Shown here: positions 45,701-56,329 of the stretch, piece by piece
How the letters are laid out: each line of letters starts with the position of its first letter
Numbering within the stretch: position 1 is the stretch's first letter
Origin: Ictalurus punctatus
Taxonomy: Eukaryota; Chordata; Actinopteri; Siluriformes; Ictaluridae
Reading direction: 5' to 3'
DNA: 64,000 nucleotides
Assembly (NCBI RefSeq): GCF_001660625.3
Contig: NC_030428.2
Coordinates: 5,179,001-5,243,000 of the forward strand
Translations under genes and position numbers: made by a program
The notes under the pieces: model-generated
Told to the model about the DNA's origin: nothing
The model's database searches: none
Seen by the model: only the letters and a program-made list of their open reading frames with translations

Positions 45701-47417
45701 GACAGATTAATTTGAGTTTTTCAAGATGTGCTGATCTCCTGGGGGTTTTCACACTCCAGGAAACGCCTGGTTTGAGCTGACAGGAATGTATGTAACTCAG
45801 ATAATCACTCTTTGCCATCGTGGTTAGCAGAAAAGCAGATTGCACAACACATCAGACGTTGAGGCAGACAACATTGAGGCCTAATGCAGTTGGGCTTCAA
45901 CAGCAGAAGACCACAAAGGATTCCTCTCATTTCAGCCAAGAACAGGAGCACATCTGCCTCAGGGTTCAAGGTCCAGGCATGAAAGAAGTCAAACTACACA
46001 ACAAAGCACCCCTTTCCCCTTAGTTTAGTTTATAAATTATAGTTTGTTTTAGCCATATAGCTAACGTTTGTTCATTCCGCATGTTACAGTAGCTAAAAGC
46101 CTGTATCTTGTTTATGGGAAGAGGGGTTACTCTTCCGTATAATACTCTGTAAATGTGTTTTACATGATGATATTGTTTGCTTCTGTGAGGTGGCGGCGTA
46201 TTCATCAGATACATCGTTTTAATTCATGTGTTGTCTCACCCAGCCCGTAACGAACCTCTGAAGAAGGATAAGCCCAGGTGGAAGAGCGAATACCCCATGA
46301 CAGAAGGCCAGCTGCGCAGCAAGAGGGATGAGTTCTGGGACACGGCACCGGCTTTTGAGGGCCGCAAGGAAATTTGGGATGCCTTAAAAGCGGCTGCTGT
46401 GGCCCTGGAATGCAACGACCATGACCTAGCTCAGGCTATACTGGATGGAGCCAGCATCACACTACCACACGGTGAGAGAAATCCAGCCAGTAACAGCTAT
46501 TTTTATCTGCTTCTTTGGTTTCCTTTTAACGCAAATTTTGAACGTTTTTAAAGTTCATTAATAATCCTGTACAATTCGGTTCACTGAACTGAAGAAACGA
46601 ATCATGCTGCATTCTTGGTACCGTTGAAGTGTTGATTCGTAGGTTGTAATGATGTCATTTCCCACCTCAGCACTTTCAACACTTTCAAGCTTAACCAGCT
46701 AATGAGTTACATGAGTAATTTTGATGATTACCTTCTCACCCTTTTTACCCTTCCCTGGGTCAGTGTTCTAGATTTAACCAAATGCTGTGTCTGTATATTA
46801 ACCCAGAACTGTTATAAACGAATTGAAACGTATAGAAGTGAACTTTATCAAACGCAGCACTTCAGTCTCTTTCAGCGAGTGTCTGAGTAACGATCACTTA
46901 GCAACTTGTAAGTTGTACTGCTAGGCTACGATATTAGTGATTCTTTTCAGATAAGTTCAGTCTGTGCCACATCTATGCTCTGTGAAAATGTTAGCATTTT
47001 TTACGCAGTATGGATTTCAGTTTCCATCTTTCGCCTCTAGGATCCCTGACCGAGTGCTACGATGAACTGGGCAATCGCTACCAGCTACCCGTCTACTGCC
47101 TGGCACCACCTGTCAACCTGATCACTGAGAGGAGTGAAGAGGAATCTGTGTCGGAAAACGCAGACGCACAAACGGCCCCCAAGAAGGAGTTCCAGCTCAA
47201 GGTGCGCCTCTCGACAGGCATGGATGTACGTCTCAGCGCCAGCATGGCTGATCCAGTGGGCCTGCTGAAAAAGCAGCTGCAGGCCCAAGAGGGCATCGAA
47301 GTGGCACGTCAGCGCTGGTTCTTCTCCGGCAAACTACTCACGGACAAGACGCGCCTTCAGGACACCAAGATCCAGAAAGACTTTGTCGTCCAGGTCATTG
47401 TGAACCCGTCCGACTAA
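30903..47417 (+). CDS. ubtd1: Ubiquitin domain-containing protein 1 (whole gene, 3 coding exons)
   Basis: Exons 30903-30981, 46244-46471 and 47041-47417 join in phase to 684 nt, 227 aa, the same length as human UBTD1. Residues 1-26 start MGGCVGRERPE, with Gly2/Cys4 suitable for N-myristoylation and palmitoylation (inferred). Residues about 27-110 are the UBTD/DC-UbP N-terminal domain (GQLRSKRDEFWDTAPAFEG, EIWDALKAAA, LAQAILDGASITLPHG). Residues about 150-225 are the ubiquitin-like domain (FQLKVRLSTGMDVRL, RWFFSGKLLTD, IQKDFVVQV). The C-terminal part matches UBTD1 rather than UBTD2 (RLSAS, KIQKDFV), although the MGGCVG start is UBTD2-like. It lacks a terminal Gly-Gly, so it is not conjugated. 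Family role: binds UBE2D E2 enzymes and modulates ubiquitination in p53/MDM2 and YAP signalling. It is head-to-head with mms19, as in human. Confidence 0.96.
31150..31750. repeat. interspersed repeat with internal inverted arms
   Basis: Arms at about 31296-31363 and 31392-31445 are inverse copies (gagtcgttcgttcatcacgt against its complement; ggaaacagaaa against tttctgtttcc). Flanking gttcattttgctgaacgaga motifs belong to the same repeat. It includes an NRF1-like core at 31263-31272. Confidence 0.65.
34513..34543. repeat. (GT)n microsatellite
   Basis: Perfect GT run in ubtd1 intron 1. A similar run lies at 35295-35329. Confidence 0.95.
35380..35572 (+). mobile_element. Tc1-derived short element
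   Basis: The first 110 bp are almost identical to 6245-6355 of the Tc1 copy (taatgtctaaac.gctggcaac), then it jumps to the other end (aaagtgtcaatattttgtgtgg). This is the signature of an internally deleted derivative. Confidence 0.8.
35573..36088 (-). mobile_element. Sleeping Beauty-like non-autonomous element, end part
   Basis: Shares ggactcatgac, tgtaaacttttgaa.gggg and the terminal gcgcaactgta with the family of 9642-10197. It is interrupted by the SINE at 35896-36049. Confidence 0.7.
35896..36049 (+). mobile_element. 5'-truncated tRNA-derived SINE with 18-bp target duplication
   Basis: 3' half of the SINE (gcgatggactggcaccctgt, gtaccccgccttgtgcccga) ending in (ATGG)n. Both sides carry the identical 18-mer agattctgcaaggggtat (35878-35895 and 36050-36067), so insertion was by target-primed reverse transcription. 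Confidence 0.92.
36574..36869. mobile_element. hAT-Charlie type MITE with perfect 8-bp target duplication
   Basis: The left end CAGGGGTTCCCAAACTTTTC and the right end (inverted) CAGTGGTTCTCAAAGTGGG fit hAT-Charlie termini. gactagac flanks it at 36566-36573 and 36870-36877. No coding capacity; 296 bp. Confidence 0.92.
37510..37775. mobile_element. second copy of the repeat at 11935-12330, inverted
   Basis: Reverse complement shares gtcatgtgacgtcatcac, cattcagccaaa and tttcacgtgcat with the copy in mms19 intron 18. Confidence 0.65.
38584..38635. repeat. (GT)n/(GC)n microsatellite
   Basis: GT run ending in gcgcgcgc, a potential Z-DNA former, in ubtd1 intron 1. Confidence 0.93.
39525..40651 (-). 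mobile_element. Tc1-like element with both ends
   Basis: Left end CAGTCCCCTACGAAAGTATT and inverted right end CAGACCCCTCCAAAAGTAGT, each next to TA (39523-39524, 40652-40653). The minus strand keeps broken transposase pieces such as WSLITRHGIDQPRKTTAVDD and RDVKKTPKTTVITI. 1127 bp, non-functional. Confidence 0.85.
41117..41145. repeat. (GT)n microsatellite
   Basis: Perfect GT run in ubtd1 intron 1. Confidence 0.93.
42669..42744. repeat. (GT)38 microsatellite
   Basis: The longest GT run in the window. The following 42760-43080 is relatively GC-rich (gtctcgcgtgcgctctcccg and similar) and looks like a repeat of unknown class. Confidence 0.95.
44240..44635 (+). repeat. repeat copy shared between ubtd1 introns 1 and 2
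   Basis: Shares aacatcatttcccacctcgg, tgtgtctgtatattaac and the intervening layout with 46620-46870. Unclassified. Confidence 0.6.
46244..46471 (+). CDS. ubtd1: ubtd1 coding exon 2
   Basis: 228 bp, contains RNEPLKKDKPRWKSEYPMTE and the EFWDTAPAFEGRKEIWDALK block. Acceptor cacccag, donor gtgaga. Encodes nearly the whole N-terminal UBTD domain. Confidence 0.97.
46620..46870 (+). repeat. second copy of the 44240-44635 repeat, in ubtd1 intron 2
   Basis: gatgtcatttcccacctcag and tgctgtgtctgtatattaac align with the first copy; about 250 bp of a 569-bp intron. Confidence 0.6.
47041..47417 (+). CDS. ubtd1: ubtd1 coding exon 3 (terminal)
   Basis: 377 bp including TAA at 47415-47417. Acceptor cctctag; begins SLTECYDELGNRYQLPVYC, then a variable acidic linker, then the ubiquitin-like domain ending VNPSD. 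Confidence 0.97.
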
Positions 47418-48590
47418 TAAAGCCAGACAGGAAGGAATGGCGCAGAGAACACGGGAAGCGTGGATGGCTGTTCTTCTGTGCTTTCTTTTTTTTCCAGGGA
47501 AATAAAAATCACTGAAAAGCAACAATAAGAAGAAAGAGACAGCCAGCATACGATGCTTCCTGTGCACTCCGCTACATGAAAAGCATGTTTTCTCTGCCCA
47601 TCTCGTCTTTTTGCTTTTACTTAGGAAAATGTTAGTTAAGAAGAAAGACGAAAGAGGGAAGACGGACGTCATGTGCTGCTTTAATCCTCTATTACGTAAA
47701 TGTCATTGTTTCGATTCTGACCATCACTGTACCTTGCTGGACCCATGAGCTGGTTCTTTTTCATGTGGACAGACTTGCTGACGATGAAGCCCAGTGAAAG
47801 TAAAAGTGAATTTGGGACCTCCACTTCAGAGCCTCATTGGAACTGACCTGATGAAAAGTGATTGTTGAGAGAAAGGGTAAACTGGCTATTGATCTGAAAG
47901 AGTGATGTCTATGCTTGCTTGAGCAAAGTGCCAATATAAGTGGGGCTTTAAAAAATAAAAAATAAAAAAAAAGACGCCCATAATCTTTTGACTGTGATTC
48001 TAGAAAGGCCTAATGTTCATAGGATTGAGTCGACCCATACCTCAGCGCTCCTGCTCCAGATGATATCTCAAGGCTTTTATTTCTTCTTTCAATGTACTTG
48101 CATTTCTGTTTTTTTAGAATACAGGAACGTGAGCTTCATTTGCACACTTACTTGTTCGTGTAAGCGTCTACGTGTATTGTGCGCCTTTTACAGGACAAAA
48201 AAAAAAATTCTTATATGCTGATTTGTTCTTGATGTGTGCCTGTGTGTTGGCTCTAAGGCCAACATCTTCAATATAAAATCTCTTGTTTGTTCGTTTGTCT
48301 TTTTAAAAAGTGGCTGGCCCCACAAATGTTGACATTTCAAACTTGTATCCCATTCGAAATTCTGAGCAAAGGCACAACTTTTCTATGCAATTTCTGTTTG
48401 TAAAAACTATAAAGATAACCATTTCAGTTCACTAGATTGCCTAGACAGCCTCTTGTAGGCTGTGTGTATGTCTCTACTTGATGCATAGATATATATTTTA
48501 ATGTATGCTTTGTGAAAAAGGATCAGGTTATTAAATGTGAGTATAAATGCAGTCTGCAACACTCAATAAATAGATTTATGAATGGGTTTC
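47418..48590 (+). other. ubtd1: probable ubtd1 3' UTR and polyadenylation signals
   Basis: No ORF or recognisable repeat follows the stop codon. AATAAA occurs at 47501-47506 (short form) and at 48565-48570, the latter after about 1.1 kb of unique AT-rich sequence. Either could end the transcript; a further AATAAA lies at 50379-50384. Confidence 0.5.
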
Positions 48591-48599
48591 TCATAATGT

Positions 48600-51150
48600 A
48601 ATATATCCTAGTGGCTGATGAGCAGTAAAGGCTTTATTAACATAATAAAACATTATTACAATGTGCATTGTTGAGTTGCGCATATGTTGGCTTGACCTTT
48701 CTGTTTACTGGTACAGCCAGGATAGATAAATAAAATGACTGCATTTGGGAAGCTCCGGTTTGGCCTTATATCTACTAGATGTTGTCATTGGATACTAATG
48801 TAAATGAGCATAAAAGTAGTTCCCTAGAAAAACCAGCAGTGTAGAGGTGTGGGATGGAACGCCTAGGTGTGGACGCATCCTGAGGATGAATATGAGGGGA
48901 AAATGTACTTTTTTCTTTTTAACTTTATAGACTATTTACCCCCGTTAGGCTGTCGGTCTAGGTTAGGTTTTAAACTTTAGAAACAGTACAATAAGCCATA
49001 ACTTTGTAAATGATGTTAGTGAAGGGTGCATAAACTTGTTTTGTGGCTGACCTTGGAGCACTTTATTTAGTGTTCAAACCCTGGTAGGCTCCCAGCGACG
49101 CTCAATCTTAGGAGCTTCCATATGGAAGGACCCTATCCATGATGTCTTCATCTCTAGAACTGTGCTTTTAGATTATTTTTATTAGGATTACATTAGATAA
49201 TTAATTGGATAGGCAGAATGTGTCAGGGTAAAGCCAGGACTCTTCTGTAAACCCCAACCCCAGTTAACCTCAATGTGCAATACAAATCTACTGTACTTTG
49301 ACAGTACAGTTACTGCCTAATGCCCAATCATCCCCACCGCATCAATGACCTATCATCATTAGTCGTTATTCATGCTCAGTGTTTAAATTTTCTTTTGTCT
49401 TCTTTTAAGAAGCAGAGAATCTAGCTGCCTGAGGCTGCTATGTTGACTCTGACCTCTGGCTTGTTGTTAAAACAGGTCTGATGGGTTCCTCACAATAAGC
49501 AGAATCCAAAACCCTCATGTTATGACAACAAACCTAAAAGCTTCTCGTTTTTTTGTTGTTGTTGTTGTTGTTTTGAGACCTATTCAGCATTTTAGATTGT
49601 CAAGCAGTGAGTTTCTTTAGTCCGTAATTAGGTGCAGAGTACTTTTTTTTTTTTTTTTCTTTTTTTTTTTAAAGAAAAGAAAAAATGGATGGTTGGATAT
49701 TGTTTCACATTAATCATAATCATATGTGCTACCCTGTTGGTGTTCATGTTAAACATGAAGTGTAAATGCAGTAGAAAGCTGTGAGCTAATCAAAGAATGT
49801 CTGTCTAACAGTCCATGAAGGATGTATGTTGGACGCACCTGTATTTTTATTAGATTTGTAGCCTTGAATAATGAATTCTGTTCATTATGCTAGAGGTAGC
49901 TCACAAGCATACATGTTTTTAAGAATGTTGTAGTGGAAACGGACATGTTCCATCTTGCATAGAAACTGCTCGTGGTTGACGTATGATTGTATGGCCTGTG
50001 GGATCTGTTCTCCTGCGACTCTGTGACTGTTCTGAAATCTATGTACAAGGTTGAACAGGTTCCAGATTGTGACTGAAAAACTGAAGGAGCTGCTACATAA
50101 AGCCATGGATCCTCTACTTCTTCATTTTGCTTCTGAGGAGCTCGTTTGAAGGCCTCCTTCCCCTTTACACGCACCCAAAAGTACCCATAAGCCATCGTTC
50201 TCTTCGGAATCCTGCTGTTGTTTTGGGAGCAGGGGAGAAACTGTCAACTTTTATAAATCTCAGATGAATATCTGTATATTGAGAATTTAAACATGTATGT
50301 GGTATAGAATGTTTACACGTAAGAATCCCTTTGTGATCATTTATAAGCCTTTTCTTCCTCACAGATATTTTAAGTATCAATAAAATCACTCAAAAAACCC
50401 AACAATTTTGTCTTTTTTTTTCCTCAATTGGTAGAAGAGCTATTGCTGTCTTTCCTTGGGTGTGCTTTAGGATGTGGTCTGCAAGAAAGGGGTCCTGTAT
50501 ACCAGTTCAACTTTGACCTTGAGACAAAACTTTGTGTTCCTTCTCGCGTTACATCTCAGTGCCATCTAGAGTTGTCCAAGAAGCAGTGATTGATGTATTT
50601 TTTTTTTTTCCTCCAACTCGATACGACTTTCAATTCAATTCCGTTTTCTTTGCGCTGCTTTTAACAATAGACATGGTCACGATGCAGCTTTACAGAAATG
50701 GGGACGCTGATGTCGAAGGAAACCGATTCAAAAGGCAACTCGGCCACTTCTGAGTGACACCAGATAGTGGGATTATAAAATCATAAAACGGCATTCTATA
50801 AAGTCAAACAGTATTTAAGTATGTTGAAAGGATGTTTAGTGTGAGCATCATTAGTCTTTAGGATTACAGGAGCCATTTACGATATCCAGGTGAGATTATC
50901 CACTGAAGCTGGGGTGAGAGGGGAGGGGGAGGGGGAGTGCGAGTGTTTCGATTAGAGTATCCATGTGGGACCAGTCGTAGTAGTCATGAGTGCAAAAGAG
51001 AGGAAGCTGGATGTGCTTGAGCCTATGTTACAGGATCTAATGAATGCGTGTATGATTACACTAACGAATGATGCGTATATGTTCTAGACCAGAAGCACCC
51101 TACAGAAACGCAGTATACATTTCAGTCTGCTGCTGTTTCAATGTGAGTAT
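48600..51150. other. intergenic stretch without recognised gene
   Basis: AT-rich sequence with homopolymer runs (T-rich at 49642-49670, GTT repeat near 49555) and no supported ORF or clear repeat family. Confidence 0.6.
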
Positions 51151-51159
51151 TGTTTGCAT

Positions 51160-51415
51160 TGGACCACAATACCTGGTGGAGTTTGCATGTTCTCCCTGTG
51201 CTTCAGGGGTTTCCTCCTCCAGTCCAAAGACTTGCGCTGTAGGCTGATTGGCATTTCCAAATTGTCCGTAGTGTGTGAATGTGTGTGACTGTGCCCTGTG
51301 ATGGGTTGGAACCCTGTCCAGGGTGTCCTCCGCCTTGTGCCCCGAGTTCCCTGGGATAGACTCTAGGCTTCCCGCAACCCTGTGTAGAAATAAAGCGGTA
51401 CAGAAACTGGATAGA
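51160..51415 (+). mobile_element. tRNA-derived SINE, divergent copy
   Basis: Contains ggagtttgcatgttctccct, ggctgattggcatttccaaa and ccagggtgtcctccgccttg. The tRNA-like head is missing or decayed. Confidence 0.8.
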
Positions 51416-51939
51416 TGGGTGGAATTTGGGGAACAAGCCTGTATTTTCAACACAACCTTGTCAGTCTTAGTCACAGTACTAAAATACAATTGAAAATGAA
51501 AATCCCATGATCTTCAGGAATGGTGAAACTTCCTGTCATGTGACTTGTAGACTGTCCCAGATATTTCATAGGGGTGAATATTTTGAGTAAGTAATATTTA
51601 TAGCATTCTTCATAAACCGTAATGGATGACTCTAATTACGGGATGAATTAAATAAATTCACACATTAATGCAAAAATAAGATTTGAAGTGTTTTAATGGT
51701 TATATTCCAAGGTAAAGTGTAGTTATAGTGGGTTGCGACAGGCAAGAATGCTCTTTTCTAAGTGCTGTAAATATTTTATTAATGTTTTAAGTTATTTATC
51801 TGGAACGTGAACCTATGTTTAAAATATATTTTACCTCTGCATATTTGTAAATGTAATATCAGTGGGACACAAATGGCACCTCAATTATGAAATGAACCAT
51901 TTAAAATCAGCTTATCAGGTTGAAATGTGGTAGTAATGC

Positions 51940-52620
51940 TCTTGAAGTGATCCGGTGTACTTCTGCACTCTTCTGGGAGAGCTTTCCACTAGATTTTGGA
52001 GAATGGCTGCGGAGATTTGTGATCATTCAGTCACAACATCGTCAGATTCATCCCAAAGGTGTTCAGTGGGAGGGGCGCACGGTGGCTTAGTGGTTAGGAC
52101 GTTCACCTCGCACCTCCAGGGTCGGTTCGATTCCCACCGTGGCCCTGTGTGTGCGGAGTTTGCATGTTCTCCCCGTGCTGCGGGGGTTTCCTCCGAGTAT
52201 TCCGGTTTCCTCCCCCAGTCCAAAGACATGCATGGTAGGCTGATTGGCGTGTCCAACGTGTATGAATGGGTGTGTGAGTGTGTATGTGATCGTGCCCTGC
52301 GATGGACTGGCACCCTGTCCAGGGTGTACCCCGCCTTGTGCCCGATGCACCCTGGGATAGGCTCCAGGTTCCCCGTGACCCTGAAGGAAAGTATAGAAGA
52401 TGGATGGATGGATGGAAGGTTTTCAGTGGGGTTGAGGTCAGGTCCAATGAAGGAAAATACAGATTATAAATCTGTCAAAGCCATGAACAAAGTACCCCTG
52501 ATACTGTTGTGTATCATGATACTGCTTTGCGCTATGGTCCTGAAAAGACAACATTTAGTTAAAATGTATGAGCTGTATGACAATACAGCTACGCTACAGT
52601 GATGTCAACCGAATGCAAAT
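51940..52620 (-). mobile_element. DNA-transposon remnant hosting the SINE
   Basis: The sequence around the SINE (gattttggagaatggctgcg ... caaaggtgttcagtggg ... ttgaggtcagg) is a common fish repeat, also at 54352-54680. It has no intact reading frame. Confidence 0.6.
52071..52415 (+). mobile_element. full-length tRNA-derived SINE
   Basis: 345 bp with RNA polymerase III boxes: A-like TGGCTTAGTGG at 52083-52093 and a perfect B box GGTTCGATTCC at 52124-52134, and an (ATGG)n tail. Target duplication aaggtgttcagtggg (52056-52070) against aaggttttcagtggg (52416-52430), one mismatch. It sits in another repeat. Confidence 0.92.
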
Positions 52621-53784
52621 CTTTGACACTCAAGTTGTTTGTTTTTTCTCTTGGCAAATTCCAGCTCCACTTCTCAACACCAGAAAAACTGTTGGGGTCA
52701 GAGAGCAGTATCAGTTGAGGTATACAGGACGACAGAGAAGTTCATACTTTTCCTGCAAACTCACTCCACTCAGACCTTCCCTGTCTCAGAACTTGAATGG
52801 TAAATTATTTCTACCCTATAACTCAGATTCTCAGAGTTAACAGGTTCTGATGCAACTACCTCCGGGCTATGGTCCCAGCTCGCCTCCCCTACACTTCTCC
52901 CGTTCCCAAACACCTCAAACAGACCCTAATCCACAAACTATGCTTCACATCAATGGCTTGAGATCGGGTTACTACGAAGATAAACAATTAACAATGAAGA
53001 TCTCCATGAGTTGATTTCAAAGGAATGACAGACAAGAAGATATCATTTCGAAGGAATGACCTGGTGTTGTGAAACAATTCTGTTTTATAAGCACGATTAT
53101 GCAATGCTCTTGGTCTAATTTACGGTAAATAAGACCACCCCTTCGAAATTTTCCCCGCCTTTTAACTTCCTTCTGTCTCACACAAAAATATCAGCTATCT
53201 GAAAATAACCACCACATGGTGGTGCGAGTGCAAACAAATTCAACAAAACCACCAGATGGCAGAGTAAACTCAAAATAGTTCTACGAGTGACCAACAGGCT
53301 GTTAGTTCAACTGATAGTTAACATCCACAACAGACCACCAGATGATGATGTGCACAAATAAAAGGCAGCGGAAGTTTCCTTGACGTCATTGTCTAATGCC
53401 TTGTTATTGACACAGAAAAGTTGTGGACGGTTAAAAAGAATTCCCATTTTGTATACACGATGACTGTTTTTAGCCCAGTTATACAACTTTACATGCTGTC
53501 TTGGGTTACTAAATTACTGTGCTGTGTTTGTTGATCCATGTGGAGAAAGTCATTTCCTGCTATTATTTTTCAATCCCACATTTAAAGGTAGATTATTAAA
53601 TAATCCTTTCAAATGACTTTGCTTGCAATAAGTCGAGCTGACTGTGCACAATAAGGCAAGGAATTATTGTGTTTTATCATTTTGTAACAGTAAGATGTGA
53701 CGCAACATTATCAGAATGAAGGATTTTGATCAGCTGGATTCTTAGAGTAAATGTGAATGCTGCTATTAGCAGTTCAAGCTAATA

Positions 53785-54352
53785 GAGTCATAGTGTCGAG
53801 CTTTATGGGGATGCTGATTTCCAGCAGGACTCGGCACCTGCTCACAGTGCCAAAACTTCTAGTAACTGGTTCACTGACCATGGTTTTACTGTGTTGATTG
53901 TCCAGCCGACTCTCCTGACCCAAACAACATAGAGAATCTACGAGAGACACGAGACCCGACAATACAGACGAGCTGAAGACCGCTATCAAAGCAACCTGGA
54001 CTTCCAGAACACCTCAGCAGTGCCACAGGCTGATCGCCTCCATGCCACGCCGCACTGATGCAGTAGTTCCTACAAAAAAGGAGCTCAGTCCAAGGATTGA
54101 GTGCATAAATGAACATGCTTTTCAGAAGGTCAACATTTCTGTATTATAAATTCTTTATTATAATAATTTGAGATACTGGATTTGTGATTTCCGTGAGCTG
54201 TAAGTCGAAATCATCGAGATTAAAACAAAAAAAAAAAAGGCTTGAAATATTTCACTTTATGTGTAATGAATCTAGAATATATGAAAGTTCCACTTTTTGA
54301 ATTAAATGATGAGGAAATTTTCCACGATATTCAATTTTTTTTAGATGTACCT
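53785..54352 (+). mobile_element. Tc1-like element, 3' half
   Basis: Plus-strand transposase C-terminal remnants (tgaccatggttttactgtg; gccacaggctgatcgcctcc, reading CHRLIASMPRRTDA), followed by the long inverted-repeat arm (ttgaaatatttcactttatg) ending in ttagatgtacctgta. Same family as 18230-19015. Confidence 0.8.
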
Positions 54353-54680
54353 GTAGATTTTGGAATACGGCTGTGGGGATTTGCCCATCCAGCCCCAGGA
54401 ACATTAGTGAGTTGAGGTCAAGCACTGATGTCAAGGCCATGCCATTCCAATTCAAAGGTGTTCAGTGGGATTGAGGTCAGGGCTCACTCAAGTTCTTCCA
54501 CTTTAACGTTGACAAACTATGTCTTCGTAGTGCAGAGTTGTGTCAGGTTTGGGCCTCTTAGTTCCAGTGAAGGGAAACTGTAATGCTACAGCATACATTC
54601 TGTACAACTGTGTGCTTCCAAATAGGTGGCAACAGTTTGAAGAACCGCATATGGGTGTGAGAGTCAAGTGTCCACAAAAC
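54352..54680 (-). mobile_element. DNA-transposon remnant (family of 51940-52620)
   Basis: gattttggaatacggctgtg, aaaggtgttcagtgggattg and the following sequence match the other copy's layout. Confidence 0.55.
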
Positions 54681-55224
54681 TCAAATTGAATTTAGTTTGG
54701 AACTTTTATTGCCGTTTAGGAACACTAGTAAGGAAGATTTTTTTTTAAAGGATTGTGCTGCCTTTGTTGACCCATGTGGAGAAAGTCATTTCCTGCTTTT
54801 TAAATCCTGTTTTTAAAGGTAGATTATTAAATATTCCTATCAAATTACTTTGCTTGCAGTGAGTCCAGATGTCTACGGACAATAAGGTAAACAGAACAGC
54901 AAAAGGACACAGAGCAAATGTGGCCTTGTAGGTCTAAAATACAACATATTTCCCCTGCTTAACACAAATATGATATTTGGTGTTGTTTTCACAAAATATT
55001 GTATGACTAAAAGTGTATCTTAAGTGGAAGAAACAAACAAACAAACAAACAAAAATGGCCTACTCAAAAAATATGCATATTTATCCTTTTTTAAGGTTTT
55101 TTTTTTATTATTTTTTTTTTTTATGCACCTTACTTGTACAAATAACCCGAATCACCACTTTCCCTTAATATCTATGGCAGCATGGTGGCACAGTGGGGGC
55201 GGAGCTTCATGAACATGGGCGGAA

Positions 55225-55400
55225 TAATTCATTACATTTATATTTATTCATCTAGCAGACGCTTTTATCCAAAGCGACTTACAAATGAGGAAATGCAGGC
55301 AAAGCGATATATCAAGCAGAGAACAATACAAGTAGTGCTACAGTACAAGATGTTTAATTAAGTTCTAGAAAAACAGTGTGTGCAGAGTAGAGGTGTAAGA
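55225..55400. repeat. common fish repeat (LINE/SINE tail type)
   Basis: Contains tctagcagacgcttttatcc and aaagcgacttacaaatgagg, an extremely widespread fish repeat segment. Confidence 0.75.
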
Positions 55401-55614
55401 ACCAGTGTAATTTTTTTTTTGATGTGATATGATTCAAATCACATTGTCGAACCTACCTAACCGTTAGAGACCTAATCTTGACAAAAACGTACTAAGCTAA
55501 TGCACATTTAAGCATGAAAAGCAGGTGACCTGAACACCTTAGGGTGATCCAGAGCATTACTACATCACTACATGTCCCAATTGCGAACAGTCCTATATCC
55601 TATGTTAATAGCCT

Positions 55615-55800
55615 AAATGGCATGGTGGGTTGGGAGTTTGAATCCCACACCCACAATGTGTGCATGGAGTTTGCATTTTCTCCTCATGCTTCGGGGGTTT
55701 CCTCTAGGTACTCCGGTTTCCTCCCTTAGTCCAAAGAGCCATGTCGAAGGCTGATTGGCATTTCCAAATTGTCCGTAGTGTGTGAATGTGAACCTAAAAA
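55615..55800 (+). mobile_element. tRNA-derived SINE, middle part, divergent
   Basis: ggagtttgcattttctcctc, ttcgggggtttcctctaggt and ggctgattggcatttccaaa match the SINE family; the tail is missing. Confidence 0.8.
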
Positions 55801-56329
55801 GTCTCAACTGGGATGTTATTGCACTGATGGTGGATTTAGTGAGGAAGACAGTCACCTCATGTACATTTATAATTTTCTAGAGCAGCAGGTTCCAAAGAGT
55901 TAATAATCCCTGTTATAGTTGCATGATTCAAAGATACAAACATCCTTTAAATGTTTCTCTCTAGGCATACTTTTGTGATTGTAGTCCAGTCTTTTGAAAT
56001 ATCCTGTAAAATTACATTACATCAGCCATGTATAGCTAGTATTCGCGGTTAACTTTATAAACATTTATGAATATTAAAAATTATATTATCTCATCTACAG
56101 GTACCTCGAGGCTGATGCTAGCAGTGTATACAATCACAGGTATCTAGTGTTAATGGGCTATTTTCAAAGAAAAATAGACATCAATATAAATAGACATCAA
56201 TATAAATATTGAATTTTTGGCAATAACATCAGATTATTTGTTGTTAACAAATGATTTAAAGCAGATTATTTTGGATTTTTGTGGAATCAAGCACAACAGC
56301 ACCACCAGTGATCATAAGATAAATGCATA

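Larger units (their letters stand above)
30982..46243 (+). other. ubtd1: ubtd1 intron 1 (15.3 kb)
   Basis: Contains no other recognisable exon. It is largely made of repeats listed separately, with unlabelled AT-rich stretches at roughly 32.4-34.4, 34.6-35.3, 37.8-39.5 and 40.7-42.6 kb in which I see no feature beyond GT repeats and one SINE-like tail at 33215-33300. Confidence 0.85.

Noticed and set aside
52083..52134. Possible tRNA gene
   Set aside because: A and B boxes belong to the SINE head; the cloverleaf is not complete and the copy has SINE body, tail and target duplications.
51955..52602. 215-codon ORF with a hydrophobic C-terminus
   Set aside because: Runs through the SINE and its host repeat; not conserved protein coding.
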